Positions 44,722 through 55,311 of a stretch of DNA of 64,000 nucleotides are shown in pieces (the first letter of the stretch is position 1; the number at the start of each line of letters is the position of its first letter). A program made the translations under genes and the position numbers. This stretch comes from Megasphaera lornae. Its GTDB lineage: Bacteria; Bacillota; Negativicutes; Veillonellales; Megasphaeraceae. Below the pieces are notes generated by a model. The model did no database searches. It had not been told where the DNA came from and saw nothing but the letters and a program-made list of their open reading frames with translations. The stretch is from assembly GCF_000214495.1 (NCBI RefSeq), contig NZ_AFIJ01000020.1:1-64000 (forward strand), read 5' to 3'.

Positions 44722-45589
44722 CGTTCTGTCCGTTCCCCCTAACCAAATGCGTCCGGTATACTTCGATCCCCGCCGTGTTCGCTTCCTGTTGCAACCGTCT
44801 AAAGGACGAAGCCACTATTGTCGGCGGTATAAACGCAAAGACAGTCGGTCCGCTGCCGGATAACAGCGGTACCAAGCCATGCGTTTTCAATATATTGCGA
44901 CACTGCGCGGCAGCCGGTACACGCGGAAATACCGACGATTCAAAACTGTTTCCCCAACAGCCGCTTAACCGCTCTCTGTCTGCCGATTGTACACTCTGTA
45001 CAATCTTCTCCATCCATACTTCTTCATGTACTTGTTGCTCATCGAACCAGGCATATGCCATACCTGTCTGTACGGATACCGGCGGATGCAAAATACATAC
45101 CGGCCACGACGGTAAAGGCGCCATAGGCGTTAACACCTCTCCCGTTCCCTGCCCGCGCTGCGTGCCTCCCTGCACACAAAACGGCACATCGGCACCTAGC
45201 GTGGCTCCTATATGACATAAAGTCTCCGCTGTTAATCCCAACCGCCAAAACCGATTCAACCCGCGTAACACGGCTGCCGCATCCGCACTGCCGCCGGCCA
45301 ACCCGGCCGCCAAGGGAATCCGTTTTTCCAAATGAATATGTACCGCTGACGATGATTTATTTCGATACGCGCCCAATGCCGCATATGCTTTATACGCCAA
45401 ATTGGAAGTATTACAAGCTAACGCCGCCTGCGAACAGGTGAGCTGAAATGAATCTGCCGCTTCTATATACACCGTGTCATGCAATGCAATAGACTGAAAT
45501 ACAGTATCAATCCTATGATACCCGTCACTGCGTTTTCCTATAATGGACAATCCTAAATTAATTTTCCCATATGCCCTTTCTTGTATCAT
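44714..45589 (-). CDS. ispE: 4-diphosphocytidyl-2-C-methyl-D-erythritol kinase
   Basis: 291-residue GHMP kinase of the MEP isoprenoid pathway. AYGKINLGL at the start, the ATP loop PLAAGLAGGSADAAA near 93-107 and the C-terminal LSGSGPTVFA identify it. The GHMP order and length are normal. Shares its operon with the GntR regulator. Its presence shows that the MEP route operates, so dxs must be elsewhere. Confidence 0.94.
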   Translation of the reverse strand: MIQERAYGKINLGLSIIGKRSDGYHRIDTVFQSIALHDTVYIEAADSFQLTCSQAALACNTSNLAYKAYAALGAYRNKSSSAVHIHLEKRIPLAAGLAGGSADAAAVLRGLNRFWRLGLTAETLCHIGATLGADVPFCVQGGTQRGQGTGEVLTPMAPLPSWPVCILHPPVSVQTGMAYAWFDEQQVHEEVWMEKIVQSVQSADRERLSGCWGNSFESSVFPRVPAAAQCRNILKTHGLVPLLSGSGPTVFAFIPPTIVASSFRRLQQEANTAGIEVYRTHLVRGNGQNDG

Positions 45590-45627
45590 TCCAATCTCCG
45601 CTCTGCTTATAAAATAAAGGCCGTGTA

Positions 45628-45656
45628 TTTAAAACCGCAAATCCCTATGCTATAAT
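45628..45656 (+). promoter_or_regulatory. Promoter of the YitT gene
   Basis: TTTAAA (45628-45633), 17-base spacer, TATAAT (45651-45656) with the extended -10 TGC before it. The leader is about 100 bases. Confidence 0.5.
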
Positions 45657-45765
45657 TTAACTACCTTGAGAAATGTGAACATACGCAACCTTATGATTCT
45701 CCTCTCAATTATACTTTTTTTTAATACTTTTTCAATTCTTTCTCCCCTTGATTGGAGCGGATATT

Positions 45766-46701
45766 ATGCATACTAAGTCATTATCATCTATAGTAGACAC
45801 GGCCAAACCTTATCTGGCCGCCGTCATCGGCAACATTATTTGCGGACTGGGTATTAACGCCTTTTTTATTCCTCATCATTTATTAAGCAGCGGTCTGAGC
45901 GGAATCGCCATCATTATTTACTACGCCGTAGGGTTTCCGGTAGGCACGGTCGTCTTCATTTTAAATATTCCCATTATGCTCGCCTGTTATAAATATATGG
46001 GGCGAAAATACACCCTCATCAGTTTAATCGGCACCGTACTATTTTCCGCCTCCATTGATTTAACCGCCTACACCTCCCAATGGGTGATTATTAAAGACCC
46101 CATTCTCTCCGGCGTAGCCGGCGGTCTCATGACCGGTCTCGGCTTCGGCATCTTGTATAAATACGACGTGAACAGCGGCGGTATGGATGTAGTGGCCGCC
46201 ATTGTAAAAAAATATTATTCCCTGGAAATGGGCAATGTCGTCATGATTATAAATACACTGGTACTCTTTTGCTCGGCATACATGTTTTCTTTAGAACCGG
46301 CCGTCCTTACATTTATTGCCATTGCCATCGCCACCTTTATTACCAACAAAGTCGTTATCGGCATGAAACAACGAAAATCCGTCATTATTATCTCCAACCG
46401 CGCCGAAGAAATCGCCAATATTCTCATGCGCTACATCGGACACGGCGCCACCTATATTTACGGGCAAGGCGCCTATACAATGCAGGACAAACGCATCATT
46501 TATGCCGTTATTAAATTAACAGAAATCTCTAAAATAAAAGATATTATCAACAAAGTAGACCCCTCCGCCTTTATGATTATCAGCGATGCCTCCGAAGTAG
46601 TCGGGCGCGGTTTCACCGGCCCTGCCGTACACTACCATACCTATCCCGGTGCGGATATGGTTATGCCGCACACCAAAAACACCCGCCCTCCTGAATATTA
46701 A
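45766..46701 (+). CDS. YitT family membrane protein
   Basis: 311 residues. Five or six transmembrane segments (about 15-200; NIICGLGINAFFIPHHLLSSG, then GGLMTGLGFGILYKYDVNSGG) followed by a C-terminal cytoplasmic DUF2179 domain (about 215-290). This architecture defines YitT proteins; the transported substrate is unknown. ATG at 45766 has GGAGCGG upstream and is preferred over TTG at 45748. Divergent from ispE. Confidence 0.88.
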   Translation: MHTKSLSSIVDTAKPYLAAVIGNIICGLGINAFFIPHHLLSSGLSGIAIIIYYAVGFPVGTVVFILNIPIMLACYKYMGRKYTLISLIGTVLFSASIDLTAYTSQWVIIKDPILSGVAGGLMTGLGFGILYKYDVNSGGMDVVAAIVKKYYSLEMGNVVMIINTLVLFCSAYMFSLEPAVLTFIAIAIATFITNKVVIGMKQRKSVIIISNRAEEIANILMRYIGHGATYIYGQGAYTMQDKRIIYAVIKLTEISKIKDIINKVDPSAFMIISDASEVVGRGFTGPAVHYHTYPGADMVMPHTKNTRPPEY

Positions 46702-46719
46702 TAGTACATCTTACAAAAA

Positions 46720-46771
46720 AAAAGAGCCGCTTTCCTACCATTCTTGCATAGGAAAGCGGCTCCTCTTTTTT
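46720..46771 (+). terminator. Terminator after the YitT gene
   Basis: A perfect 14-bp stem (GAGCCGCTTTCCTA and its complement) followed by a T-run. Confidence 0.88.
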
Positions 46772-46972
46772 CACTTCCTCCCACCATCTCCCCGGACAAA
46801 GTCCGAAAGCAGAATACCCAAAATCTGCGTGTGCGGGAAGAACAATGGTATAAGAACTATATTCACGACCATTTTAATTTCTTTTTTCAAAAATATAAAA
46901 AAAGCGGTGACAAATTTTGTCATTTTCTTGTTATACGCCGGTAACGACGTCGCACATACTTTCTGCGCCCGA
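46772..46972. other. Intergenic stretch without assignable features
   Basis: Together with two flanking terminators this makes 336 bases without a gene (46702-47037). The 200 bases in the middle hold no convincing reading frame, promoter pair or RNA structure. Confidence 0.4.
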
Positions 46973-47012
46973 TAAAAAGGCTCCCTACGGATAATCCGTA
47001 AGGGCCTTTTTA
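46973..47012 (-). terminator. Terminator after hinT
   Basis: AAAAAGGCTCCCTACGGAT pairs with a near-complementary arm ending CCTTTTTAT, so both strands carry a T-run. Ends the dnaJ-prmA-rsmE-mtaB-hinT run. Confidence 0.75.
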
Positions 47013-47037
47013 TTGTCCCTATTTTTTTACTTAATGT

Positions 47038-47382
47038 TTATACTCCCGGCCAAGCCATTTCTTTGCCGCCCAAAAGGTGCGCATGCATATGGTGAACCGT
47101 TTGGCCCGCTTTTTCACCCGTATTAAACACCACCCGAAACCCGTCGGTTAATCCGAGTTGTGCCGCTACTTTTTGAATAACAAAAAGCATATTCGCGGCA
47201 ATCGGACGATCCGCCTCTGTTAAAGAGGCAATACCGGCAATGTGTTTTTTGGGAATAATTAAAACATGTACCGGCGCTACCGGCGCAATGTCTTTAAACG
47301 CATAAAATTGTTCATCTTCATATACCTTCGTGCTTGGAATTTCCCCTTTGACAATTTTACAGAAAATACAATCATCCATCAT
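47038..47382 (-). CDS. HIT family nucleotide-binding protein (HinT-like)
   Basis: 114 residues. Histidine triad His98-Met-His100-Ala-His102 (HHMHAH) with CIFCKIVKGEIP at the N-terminus, in which the two cysteines can bind zinc. HinT enzymes hydrolyse purine nucleoside phosphoramidates. The ATG overlaps the mtaB stop by 4 bases (ATGA), so the two are translationally coupled. Confidence 0.93.
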   Translation of the reverse strand: MMDDCIFCKIVKGEIPSTKVYEDEQFYAFKDIAPVAPVHVLIIPKKHIAGIASLTEADRPIAANMLFVIQKVAAQLGLTDGFRVVFNTGEKAGQTVHHMHAHLLGGKEMAWPGV

Positions 47383-48701
47383 TTATTCTCCTCCTTTAAT
47401 GCCAGCAGTTCCTTATCGCGCCTGCCGATCACTTTTACTGCTACCATATCGCCGACTTTTATCGCCGGCGCCTCTTGAATGGAAACGCGCTCATAATTTT
47501 CGCAAAATCCGCTCGCCAGGCCCGCTTGTACTTGTTCTATCAATACATGTACCGTTTTTCCTAAAAATGACTGTTGTACTTGTTGTTTTTGTGCCGCCGA
47601 AAGTGCATTTACCGCTTCTACCCGGCGTTTTCGTTCGACCGGTGAAACTTGTCCCGCCATCATTGCCGCCGGAGTTCCTTGTCGCGGGGAAAAAGGGAAG
47701 GCATGAATATGTGAATACGGAAGTTGTCGCAGCGTTTCCATGGTTTCTTCAAAGAGAGCCTCTGTTTCACCGGGAAATCCCAAAATAAGATCCGTTGAAA
47801 AAGTTATATTCGGAATGTGTTGTTGTAAGTGCGCAAGGAGACCGATGTATTCCTGTTTAGTATATTGTCGATTCATTGCTTTTAAAATCGTATCGGATCC
47901 GGCTTGTATAGGAATATGCAAATGAGGACAAATACGCTGTTCCGCCTCATTGATGATCCGTATTAAGTCGTCATCCACTTCCAAAGAATCAATCGAGCCC
48001 AACCGCAACCGCAATACATCCGTTTCTTCCACTAAACGACGCAAAATATGTGCCAATGTCGGTTTTTCCGCAAGCTCTTTACCATAAGCCCCCAAATGAA
48101 TTCCCGTCAATACCAGTTCTTTAAACCCTGCTTCCACAAGTCGTTTCGCTTCTTCCACGATAGCATCCGGACGACGCGATTTCAGTTTTCCGCGAGTATA
48201 CGGAATAATGCAATATGTGCAAAAATTATTGCACCCTTCTTGTATTTTTAAATCGGCGCGGGTATGTGTTACTGCCGCCGGATACAGAGGAATTTCTTCA
48301 AATTCATCCGGGCTGTGCCGTATATCGTGAATAGCTGTAAGCGCATGTCCGGACGGAGCCTGCAAAAGGGTTTGTACAATCGTCACAATCTTTTTTTTCT
48401 CATTCGTACCTACGACGGCGTCAACCCCTTCCATAGCCGCCAATACGTCCGGCGAAAGTTGTGCGTAACATCCTGTAACGACCACCACGCTGTGAGGATT
48501 CTGCTTTTTGGCTCTACGAATAAGTTGTCGGGATTTCTTTTCCCCCATTTGCGTAACCGAGCAGGTGTTGATAACGTAAACATCCGCCGTCTCCGTAAAA
48601 AGTGCAGTACGGAAACCTGCGGCCGCAAAAAGACCGCGCATACTGTCCGTATCATATTGATTAACTCGGCAACCCAAGGTAGCAAAAGCAATAGTTGACA
48701 T
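47379..48701 (-). CDS. mtaB: tRNA t6A37 methylthiotransferase MtaB
   Basis: 440 residues. Converts t6A to ms2t6A in tRNA. N-terminal MTTase domain with Cys11, Cys47 and Cys78 for one iron-sulfur cluster; radical SAM motif CNNFCTYC with Cys157, Cys161 and Cys164; a C-terminal TRAM-like region near 375-435. The FATLGCRVNQYD start fits the MtaB (YqeV) group rather than MiaB. In the normal place between rsmE and hinT. Confidence 0.94.
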   Translation of the reverse strand: MSTIAFATLGCRVNQYDTDSMRGLFAAAGFRTALFTETADVYVINTCSVTQMGEKKSRQLIRRAKKQNPHSVVVVTGCYAQLSPDVLAAMEGVDAVVGTNEKKKIVTIVQTLLQAPSGHALTAIHDIRHSPDEFEEIPLYPAAVTHTRADLKIQEGCNNFCTYCIIPYTRGKLKSRRPDAIVEEAKRLVEAGFKELVLTGIHLGAYGKELAEKPTLAHILRRLVEETDVLRLRLGSIDSLEVDDDLIRIINEAEQRICPHLHIPIQAGSDTILKAMNRQYTKQEYIGLLAHLQQHIPNITFSTDLILGFPGETEALFEETMETLRQLPYSHIHAFPFSPRQGTPAAMMAGQVSPVERKRRVEAVNALSAAQKQQVQQSFLGKTVHVLIEQVQAGLASGFCENYERVSIQEAPAIKVGDMVAVKVIGRRDKELLALKEENK

Positions 48702-48704
48702 TCA

Positions 48705-49430
48705 TTAAAAACCTCTCTCATACATAAGGATCGATAAACTCGCCAAAGCCGCCGTTTCCGCCCGCAAAATCCGTTTTCCCAAGGAAACCGTACGACACCA
48801 TGCGGCTTGTGATACGGCATACGCAATTTCTTTAGGGCTAAATCCGCCTTCCGGGCCGATGCACAGAACAACATCGCCCTGTTGTACTTCATGACAAACT
48901 TCTGCTAAAGACGTAGTTTCCCGTTCATACGGAATGACAAAACGACTCGTTCCGTACGCTTGAAAAAGTTCGGTAAACGGCATTACCTCCCGAATGATCG
49001 GAACATCATCACGACCGCACTGCTTCGCCGCTTCTACCGCAATACGTCGCCAACGTTCAAACTTACCGCTACGATGATTATCATTTAATTTTACTACACA
49101 ATGCTCCATTTGTACAGGAATGATCGTGTGTACACCCAATTCCGTCGCTTTTTGAATAAGCCATTCAAATTTATCATTTTTTAATAGGCCTGCCGCCAAC
49201 ACGACTTTTCCCGTCTCCTGTGTACGGCAGGATAACCGCTCTTCAACTGTCAACACGGCACTGTGTCCGGCAATACTGTCAATCCGACAAGCATACGTCG
49301 TGCCGGTACTGTCGGTCACGGCAATGCGATCCCCCACGCCGTGCCGTAATACGACCAGCACATGACGGGCATCGGCGCCGTTGAGTTCAAAGCGGGCTTC
49401 TAAAGGGAAATCCGTAAATATTTTGCGCAT
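48705..49430 (-). CDS. rsmE: 16S rRNA m3U1498 methyltransferase
   Basis: 241 residues. SPOUT-fold methyltransferase with an N-terminal PUA-like domain. The C-terminal knot shows IGPEGGFSPKEI and SLGKRILRAETA, the SAM-binding signatures of RsmE. It directly follows prmA with no gap and precedes mtaB. Confidence 0.94.
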   Translation of the reverse strand: MRKIFTDFPLEARFELNGADARHVLVVLRHGVGDRIAVTDSTGTTYACRIDSIAGHSAVLTVEERLSCRTQETGKVVLAAGLLKNDKFEWLIQKATELGVHTIIPVQMEHCVVKLNDNHRSGKFERWRRIAVEAAKQCGRDDVPIIREVMPFTELFQAYGTSRFVIPYERETTSLAEVCHEVQQGDVVLCIGPEGGFSPKEIAYAVSQAAWCRTVSLGKRILRAETAALASLSILMYERGF

Positions 49431-50312
49431 TTACTCCTCCTGTTGCAAATAAAGTGCATACCAACCGTTACTTTTCTTTTCCTCGCGGACAATAAATCCG
49501 TACCGCTTAACCGCAGCGTATACCTCTTCTATACGCGTATCGATAATACCGCTCACAATCAGATGGCCGCCTTTTTTTATAAACCGATGTACGCCGGCTA
49601 ATAAGCGTACTACCGGATCGGTAACTAAATTGGCAACCACTAAATCGACGCCGTTTTTCGGCGGTGTCAGGTTTTGTAACAAATCCCCGCGTTCTACTTG
49701 CACTTGTGCGGCAACATCATTGCGTTGCACATTCTTAACGGCTTGTTGTACCGATGCTTCATCAATGTCCACCGCTTTAACCGCCGCCGCTCCGTATTTT
49801 GCCGCCGCAATTGCCAAAATTCCCGTTCCCGTTCCGATATCCCATACCTGTTGTTCCGACCGCACATATTTTTCCAATAAGCGTATGCACATTGCCGTAG
49901 TTTCATGCAGACCGCTCCCAAAAGCGCGTCCCGGATCAACAATAATATTAATCTCATTTTTTTCAGCCGTATTGACTTCCCATGCAGGAATAATTCGACA
50001 ACGACGCGTTACATCCGTAGCATGAAAGTATTGTTGCCAAGTATACAACCACTCCGTTTCATCCGCGACCTGCGGTTGCCACGCAATAGCTAAAGAAAGG
50101 TTTTCCCCGGTTGCCAAAACTTGCAATTTGTTATTAATTTCCTTTTCTATATGCGGTTGCGACGGAAAATACGCAGTGATCCGTATACGTCCGCATTCAT
50201 CCGTCTCTTCATCATGAATAACGGCCCCGTTGCTGCCGCATTCATATAAAAGAAGAGCCACCGCATCAGTGGCTCTCGGAGCAACCGCAATGTTTACCTC
50301 TTTCCATTGCAT
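49431..50312 (-). CDS. prmA: Ribosomal protein L11 methyltransferase
   Basis: 293 residues. N-terminal substrate-binding domain and C-terminal Rossmann methyltransferase domain with DPGRAFGSGLHETT, the SAM loop DIGTGTGILAIAA and VVANLV. Methylates L11. Lies between dnaJ (31 bases upstream) and rsmE, the usual Firmicutes order. Confidence 0.94.
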   Translation of the reverse strand: MQWKEVNIAVAPRATDAVALLLYECGSNGAVIHDEETDECGRIRITAYFPSQPHIEKEINNKLQVLATGENLSLAIAWQPQVADETEWLYTWQQYFHATDVTRRCRIIPAWEVNTAEKNEINIIVDPGRAFGSGLHETTAMCIRLLEKYVRSEQQVWDIGTGTGILAIAAAKYGAAAVKAVDIDEASVQQAVKNVQRNDVAAQVQVERGDLLQNLTPPKNGVDLVVANLVTDPVVRLLAGVHRFIKKGGHLIVSGIIDTRIEEVYAAVKRYGFIVREEKKSNGWYALYLQQEE

Positions 50313-50343
50313 CGTCTATTCTCCTATAATCATAATTCGTCTT

Positions 50344-51561
50344 TCAACTTACTCCAAAATCCTTTTTTATTTTTTCTTTTTCCGTGCGTGCATCGGTCCG
50401 CGCCTTATTTTCCGGGGTCGCTGCAGACTCCTCCGTCGTGCTCTCTCCACACGCTGCGGCGAATGCCTGTAACAATTCCTTTTGCTTAGGCGTCAATTTT
50501 TTCGGCACCGCAATTTGTACACGTACATGATGATCGCCGCGACGATTCCGCGATCCCAAAACAGGGACACCTTTATCTCGAATACGGAAAACCGTGTTGT
50601 TTTGCGTACCGGCCGGAATTTTTAAATCGACCGTTCCATCCAACGTACGTACCCGAATGGAAGCCCCCAATGCAGCCTGTGTAAAGGAAATCGTTTCATT
50701 GGAGATAATATCGTTGCCGTCTCTGACAAATTCGGCACTTTTACGCACAAAAATGTATACGTATAAATCACCGTATGAACCGCCCCGTTTTCCCGGTTCC
50801 CCTTCACCGGAGACTCGCAATCTGGCGCCTGTATCCACACCCGCCGGAATTTTCACCTTAATCTTTTTGCGAACTTTTACCGTACCCGTGCCGCGACATT
50901 TAACACATTTCTTTTTAATAAACTTGCCGGTTCCGCCGCAATGAGAACAAGTACGCATATTAACCATCGTACCGAAAGGCGTATTATGGGTAACTTGTTC
51001 TTGTCCGCTGCCATGACACTGCGGACATGTTTCCGCCGTTGTCCCCGGTTCCGCACCGGAACCGCCGCAACGTTCACAGCGATCTTCTTTCGGCACTTGA
51101 ATTTCCATTTCTGTACCGAATACCGCTTGTTCAAACGATACTTCTATATCAAAACGGAGATCCGAACCGCGTTGCGGACCGTTACGATATTGTCGATTTC
51201 CCTGACCGCCAAAAAAATTATCGAAAATATCTTCAAAACCGCCAAAACCGCCGCCTTGACTGAAGCCCCCAAAACCGCCGAAGCCGCCGAAGCCTCCCTG
51301 TCCGAATCCGCCGGCACCGGCGGCATTCCCGTTTTGGAACGCCTCCGGTCCGAACTGATCATACTGTGCCCGTTTTGTCTTATCCGACAACACACTATAG
51401 GCTTCATTTATTTCCTTAAACTTTTCTTCTGCAGCTTTGGGGTTGTCCCGATTTTTATCAGGATGATATTGTATTGCCAATTTTCGGAAGGCCTTTTTTA
51501 TTTCCGCTTCATTGGCGGTTTTCGGCACTCCCAACACTTCATAATAATCTCGTTTACTCAT
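50344..51561 (-). CDS. dnaJ: Chaperone protein DnaJ
   Basis: 405 residues. J domain (about 2-68) with the HPD motif in IQYHPDKN, a Gly/Phe-rich region (about 75-120), a zinc-finger domain with four CxxCxGxG-type repeats (CERCGGSGA to CVKCRGTG) and the C-terminal substrate-binding domain. The last ~45 residues form a charged tail. It stimulates DnaK ATPase. ATG at 51561 follows AAAGGGG; it lies 26 bases after dnaK. Confidence 0.95.
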   Translation of the reverse strand: MSKRDYYEVLGVPKTANEAEIKKAFRKLAIQYHPDKNRDNPKAAEEKFKEINEAYSVLSDKTKRAQYDQFGPEAFQNGNAAGAGGFGQGGFGGFGGFGGFSQGGGFGGFEDIFDNFFGGQGNRQYRNGPQRGSDLRFDIEVSFEQAVFGTEMEIQVPKEDRCERCGGSGAEPGTTAETCPQCHGSGQEQVTHNTPFGTMVNMRTCSHCGGTGKFIKKKCVKCRGTGTVKVRKKIKVKIPAGVDTGARLRVSGEGEPGKRGGSYGDLYVYIFVRKSAEFVRDGNDIISNETISFTQAALGASIRVRTLDGTVDLKIPAGTQNNTVFRIRDKGVPVLGSRNRRGDHHVRVQIAVPKKLTPKQKELLQAFAAACGESTTEESAATPENKARTDARTEKEKIKKDFGVS

Positions 51562-51587
51562 AATGGGCAACCCCTTTTATCTGCCTT

Positions 51588-53454
<1,867 letters not shown>

Positions 53455-53472
53455 CTATATATATCAAAAGAT

Positions 53473-54045
53473 TTATCCGTTAAATACTACTTTTACCATC
53501 GCCGGGCGTAATGTTTTATCACCCAACAAATATCCTTCCTGCAAAACTTCCGCCACCGTATCATTTTCATACGCATCACTGGCTACGCGCGTAACGGCTT
53601 GATGATACTGCGGATCAAAGGGCTTGCCTACAGCCTCCATTTTCGTCACGCCTTCTTTCTCCAACACCTCACGCAATTGCTTATAAATCATTTCATAGCC
53701 GGCAACAAAAGATTGCATTTCTTCGCTCATCGTTTCCCGCGGGCTTTGCAGGGCCCGTTCAAAATTATCCATAATGGGCAAAATGCGAATTAATACTTCC
53801 GTTTTTACTAACTCGGAAAGTTGCAATTTCTCAACATTCGTGCGTTTTTTAAAATTGGCAAAATCCGCTTGCAACCGCACATACCGCTGATGTTCTTCAG
53901 CTGCCGCCGCGGCCGCTTCGGCCGTCCCTTGTCCGTCGGGAGCCGCCGTCGCCTCTTCCCGCTTTTCTTCCGGCGACGCAATGTTTGTATCTTCCGTTAC
54001 GGATTCCGCCTCTTCCCGAGTTCTTCCTTTTTCTTCTTCACTCAT
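53473..54045 (-). CDS. grpE: Nucleotide exchange factor GrpE
   Basis: 190 residues. A disordered acidic N-terminus (about 1-50, rich in Glu and Ala), a long helix (QADFANFKKRT) and the C-terminal beta-domain with GYLLGDKTLRPAMVKV. It releases ADP from DnaK. Lies between hrcA (14 bases) and dnaK (30 bases). Confidence 0.95.
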   Translation of the reverse strand: MSEEEKGRTREEAESVTEDTNIASPEEKREEATAAPDGQGTAEAAAAAAEEHQRYVRLQADFANFKKRTNVEKLQLSELVKTEVLIRILPIMDNFERALQSPRETMSEEMQSFVAGYEMIYKQLREVLEKEGVTKMEAVGKPFDPQYHQAVTRVASDAYENDTVAEVLQEGYLLGDKTLRPAMVKVVFNG

Positions 54046-54059
54046 CGCTCCGTAGCCTC

Positions 54060-55097
54060 CTAAGGTTTGTCTTCATAATGCTCTAAAATCTGCTTTATAT
54101 GTTGCTGCATAAAATGAAGTAAGCCGATAATCCGCGCATACTCCATTCGCGTCGGTCCCAACACGGCAATCTTACCGACTACAGCATTTCCCGCTGTAAA
54201 CGTAGCTTCAATAATGCTGCAATCCGTAATCGGTTGCAATTTTATTTCATCGCCGATGCGAACGGTTACCTTATCCTGTCCGTCATTGCCGAAAAGTCCC
54301 GACACCACTTCTTGTTCTTCCAGCAAAGTAACTAAATTTTTAGCTTTATGCACGTCTTTAAATTCAGGCTTATCAAACAACTCCAGTGTACCGCCCTTAT
54401 ACACTTGATGTTCCCGTTGAAATGCCCGATGTAAAGTTTGAAAAGCAGTACGATATAATTCCAAATCATCTACAACGGTTTCGCGAAAACGATTAAGAAA
54501 ATCTACATCCATTTGCCCCAACGCTTTTCCCGCCAAACAACACGTTAACCGCTCGGCAATATGGTTCAGCTCATCCAGAGAAACCCCTTCCGGTCTGTCA
54601 AAAAGACAGTTTTCAATATGCCCCGAATCGGTAACCACAATCATAATTGCACGACGGTCATCCAACGGCAGAAACCGGACATACTTCAATTTAGCCTGTA
54701 CTTGTTGCGACGCCATCACAAAAATCGCATTATGTGTCATTTGTGCCAATACTTTTGCCATGGATTGAAAGATTTGATCCACACCGCTGACTTTATGATG
54801 AAACCATTCTTCCACCATTTTGCGCTCTGCCGGCGCCACAGCGGTGGGTTCCAACAAACAGTCTACATAAAAACGATATCCTTTGACGGACGGAATCCGT
54901 CCGGCTGACGTATGAGGCTGTTCCAAAAACCCCAACATTTCCAAATCAAACATTTCATTACGGATCGTCGCGGCGCCTACACCTAAATCGTATTTTCGTG
55001 CTATAGTACGGGAGCCGACAGGTTCTGCCGAGGTGATATAGTCTTGAATAATGGCTTGTAAAATTCTTTTTTTTCGCTCATTCAATGTCAATGTCAT
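54060..55097 (-). CDS. hrcA: Heat-inducible transcription repressor HrcA
   Basis: 345 residues. N-terminal winged helix (NERKKRILQAIIQDYI, then GSRTIARKY and ATIRNEM), GAF-like central domain and C-terminal segment (GPTRMEYARIIGLLHF). HrcA binds CIRCE and represses the heat-shock operon; GroEL helps it fold. The ATG at 55097 lies close to AGAGGTG; a TTG at 55091, seven bases after GAGGTG, is a possible alternative. An ATG at 55133 lies inside the CIRCE operator and is rejected. Confidence 0.94.
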   Translation of the reverse strand: MTLTLNERKKRILQAIIQDYITSAEPVGSRTIARKYDLGVGAATIRNEMFDLEMLGFLEQPHTSAGRIPSVKGYRFYVDCLLEPTAVAPAERKMVEEWFHHKVSGVDQIFQSMAKVLAQMTHNAIFVMASQQVQAKLKYVRFLPLDDRRAIMIVVTDSGHIENCLFDRPEGVSLDELNHIAERLTCCLAGKALGQMDVDFLNRFRETVVDDLELYRTAFQTLHRAFQREHQVYKGGTLELFDKPEFKDVHKAKNLVTLLEEQEVVSGLFGNDGQDKVTVRIGDEIKLQPITDCSIIEATFTAGNAVVGKIAVLGPTRMEYARIIGLLHFMQQHIKQILEHYEDKP

Positions 55098-55119
55098 CAC
55101 CTCTATCTGCGGGCTTGTA

Positions 55120-55146
55120 TTAGCACTCTTCATATTCGAGTGCTAA
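55120..55146. promoter_or_regulatory. CIRCE operator
   Basis: TTAGCACTC, 9-base spacer, GAGTGCTAA: a perfect copy of the consensus, in the 5' leader of hrcA. It is the binding site of HrcA. Confidence 0.97.
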
Positions 55147-55157
55147 CAACCATCTAT

Positions 55158-55186
55158 AAGATAGCATGCCGGTTTTTATTTGTCAA
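55158..55186 (-). promoter_or_regulatory. Promoter of hrcA-grpE-dnaK-dnaJ
   Basis: TTGACA (55181-55186), 17-base spacer, TATCTT (55158-55163) on the minus strand, followed directly by CIRCE. Confidence 0.8.
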
Positions 55187-55311
55187 TAGATTTCAAGCCA
55201 AAAATCGGCTTTTTAGTCAAAAAGTCAAATTTTATTTTATCATGAATCTCCGTTTTTCCTATGCTATAATAAATACATTCAGTAATATATAAAAAGAAAG
55301 GAATGATTTTC

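Noticed and set aside
46649-46975. A 108-codon frame between the YitT and hinT genes
   Set aside because: It starts inside the YitT gene, crosses that gene's terminator and has no family resemblance.
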